Part shown: piece after piece, positions 29,362 through 30,515 of the stretch | Layout: every line of letters starts with the position of its first letter | How positions within the stretch are numbered: the stretch's first letter is position 1 | IMG/VR virus record: IMGVR_UViG_3300006870_004446 | Coordinates: 1 to 30,515 of that record | Strand: one strand, 5' to 3' | Origin: a virus | DNA: 30,515 nt | Notes under the pieces: model-generated | What the model saw: the letters and a program-made list of their open reading frames with translations, nothing else | Told to the model about the DNA's origin: nothing | The model's database searches: none | Translations under genes and position numbers: made by a program

Positions 29362-29684
29362 AAATAAAACATCATTTAAAAGTAAAAGAATTTGCAATTA
29401 AAATTCCATATTTTCACCAAGAAATACATCCAATTGACCGAGTAGAAAAACTATTTGGTGAATCTGAAAAAGTATTTGCTGATGACGAAACTACAATAGT
29501 TGATTATAACTGGTATTATTGGCATGAGAATCCCGATGATCCTATGCTGACTTTTTGGTTTAAAGGTAAACCAACAAAAAAACATACGTTACTTGCAATG
29601 CAAGTTGATTCGTATGAGATAGTTGATGCTAAGTACCATAATGACGATAACCTATTTGATCAATTTTTTGAGGTAGCAGCATGA
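29358..29684 (+). CDS. Hypothetical protein in the gp62 position (108 aa)
   Basis: I do not recognise this protein. It is compact and mixed in structure, with a basic start ([19 protein letters not shown]), a [19 protein letters not shown] core rich in aromatic residues and an acidic end ([13 protein letters not shown]). There is no metal or nucleotide motif, membrane segment or repeat. It starts by an ATGA overlap with gp44 and ends by an ATGA overlap with the ferredoxin. In T4 the small clamp loader subunit gp62 follows gp44, but that protein is 187 residues and I see no resemblance. It could be a diverged gp62 or an unrelated protein. Confidence 0.6.
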   Translation: MKIKHHLKVKEFAIKIPYFHQEIHPIDRVEKLFGESEKVFADDETTIVDYNWYYWHENPDDPMLTFWFKGKPTKKHTLLAMQVDSYEIVDAKYHNDDNLFDQFFEVAA

Positions 29685-30052
29685 CATATATTGTAGATGA
29701 TAACTGTATCAATTGTAAGCACATGGATTGTGTGGAAGTCTGTCCAGTAGATTGCTTTTACGAAGGTGAAAATACTTTAGTTATCAATCCTGATGAATGT
29801 ATTGACTGCGGCGTTTGTCAACCAGAATGTCCTGTTGATGCAATTTGGCCTGACACCAAAGTTGATCCAGCAAAAAAACAATTTTGGATTGATTTCAACC
29901 ATAAATGGTCACAACAATGGCCAAACATTACAAAGAAAAGAAAAGAAGATATTCCTAAAGATGCAGCAAATTGGGCATATAAGCCAAATAAGCTAGAAGA
30001 ATATTTTTCAGAAAACCCTGGAAAAGGGGATCAACCAGAGGAAGATGAATGA
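29681..30052 (+). CDS. Seven-iron ferredoxin (3Fe-4S/4Fe-4S)
   Basis: This 123-residue protein is close to the FdxA/FdI type. The first 60 residues match Azotobacter FdI in pattern: [20 protein letters not shown], then [12 protein letters not shown]. By that alignment Cys9, Cys17 and Cys50 would bind the 3Fe-4S cluster and Cys21, Cys40, Cys43 and Cys46 the 4Fe-4S cluster; all are present. A WPNITKKR segment typical of this family follows, and a long acidic tail ends the protein. It carries single electrons between cytoplasmic enzymes. ATGA overlaps join it to the gene before and to thyX. The source looks like a heterotrophic bacterium, not the plant-type 2Fe-2S ferredoxin of cyanophages. Confidence 0.93.
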   Translation: MTYIVDDNCINCKHMDCVEVCPVDCFYEGENTLVINPDECIDCGVCQPECPVDAIWPDTKVDPAKKQFWIDFNHKWSQQWPNITKKRKEDIPKDAANWAYKPNKLEEYFSENPGKGDQPEEDE

Positions 30053-30515
30053 AAGTAAGATTAGTTAGTTACTCCCAACCTGCAGAAGATTTCGCAAAAT
30101 CAGTAGAAGTATTACCCAATGCACAGGATTTAGTTGCATACTGTGCAAGGGTGTCTAATCCTTCTAATCAAATGAATACTGAGACGAGCGAACGATTATT
30201 AAAATACCTTATCAAGCACAAACATTGGAGTCCGTTTGAAATGGTAAGTGCTTGTTTAGAAATTGAAACTACTAGAGATATCGCACACCAAATCGTACGA
30301 CATCGCAGTTTTGCATTCCAAGAATTTAGTCAGCGATATGCAGATCCAGCTGAATTTGGAGATCAGTTTGTTATTCGCGAAGCTAGATTACAAGATGACA
30401 AAAATAGGCAAAACAGCATTGAAACAGACGATCCGGAATTAGAAGCACATTGGATACATAAGCAGCGAGAAGTTATTGCGGCTGCCAAAGCAGCATATGA
30501 ATGGGCTATTGAAAA
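30049..30515 (+). CDS. thyX: Flavin-dependent thymidylate synthase ThyX, 3'-truncated by the window edge
   Basis: The frame is open from the ATGA overlap with the ferredoxin to the end of the window (155 codons). It has the ThyX signature [14 protein letters not shown] at residues 84-97 (Arg84-His85-Arg86, Ser94, Arg96-Tyr97), preceded by HKHWSPFE at 57-64. ThyX makes dTMP from dUMP using methylene-tetrahydrofolate with FAD, which is reduced by NADPH or another donor. The start is set by the coupled ATG. In a phage it supplies thymidylate during replication. The remaining C-terminal residues lie outside the window. Confidence 0.92.
   Translation, partial: MKVRLVSYSQPAEDFAKSVEVLPNAQDLVAYCARVSNPSNQMNTETSERLLKYLIKHKHWSPFEMVSACLEIETTRDIAHQIVRHRSFAFQEFSQRYADPAEFGDQFVIREARLQDDKNRQNSIETDDPELEAHWIHKQREVIAAAKAAYEWAIE

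Noticed and set aside
29793-29996. A 67-codon plus-strand frame inside the ferredoxin gene
   Set aside because: It lies in another frame of a gene with an unambiguous ferredoxin signature and has no ribosome binding site.
1-30515. Cyanophage origin
   Set aside because: Fibre modules resemble those of marine T4-type cyanophages, but there are no photosynthesis or pentose-phosphate genes here and the ferredoxin is the FdI type. The window is too short to exclude it fully.

Overview
The window looks like part of a T4-type myovirus genome from an aquatic, probably marine, phage. The evidence is a gp44-type clamp loader subunit, a gp31/GroES-type co-chaperonin, MazG-like pyrophosphatases, ThyX, an A-type Fe-S carrier, very large modular tail-fibre-like proteins, and ATAAATA late-promoter-like elements. 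The DNA is AT-rich by eye and genes are packed with 4-base overlaps. A 7-iron ferredoxin of the Azotobacter FdI/alphaproteobacterial type and the absence of photosynthesis genes fit a heterotrophic host such as a SAR11-like alphaproteobacterium better than a cyanobacterium. The host assignment is inference.

Layout. Bases 1-1257 hold the 3' part of an amidoligase-like gene. Bases 1237-1524 hold the only convincing minus-strand gene, a small zinc-ribbon protein. From 1561 a late-promoter-like element leads into an IscA/HesB-type Fe-S carrier and then about 23.5 kb of virion genes: a 2672-aa fibre, a 723-aa fibre with a cupredoxin-like domain, a tail assembly chaperone, a 3120-aa fibre, a 238-aa fibre-like protein, an 825-aa Ig-like-repeat protein and a 189-aa structural protein. 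The two giants together cover more than half of the window. They share right-handed beta-helix signatures, five copies of a module with an invariant Cys-x-Arg-Asp, and a C-terminal Peptidase_G2/intramolecular-chaperone-like domain.

From 25.6 to 28.1 kb is a run of small genes: a coiled-coil-like protein, a short protein that reproduces the part of a C-family DNA polymerase (DnaE/PolC) just before its catalytic aspartates, two phage-type proteins of unknown function, GroES-like co-chaperonin, a MazG-like enzyme and a low-complexity putative lipoprotein. A strong hairpin terminator overlaps a good sigma70-like promoter at 28109-28152. It separates these from a tightly coupled operon (second MazG-like enzyme, gp44 clamp loader, unknown protein, 7Fe ferredoxin, ThyX), every junction of which is an ATGA overlap.

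Together the genes cover virion assembly (fibres, their chaperones, GroES-type folding) and nucleotide supply and replication (MazG x2, ThyX, clamp loader), plus Fe-S/redox functions (A-type carrier, ferredoxin). The least ordinary features are the truncated DnaE-like protein, a possible -1 frameshift joining the 723-aa fibre to the tail assembly chaperone, the ferredoxin-ThyX coupling, and the Cys-x-Arg-Asp module family. There are no tRNA or rRNA genes, CRISPR arrays or insertion sequences that I can see, and no gene-free stretch longer than about 70 bases.
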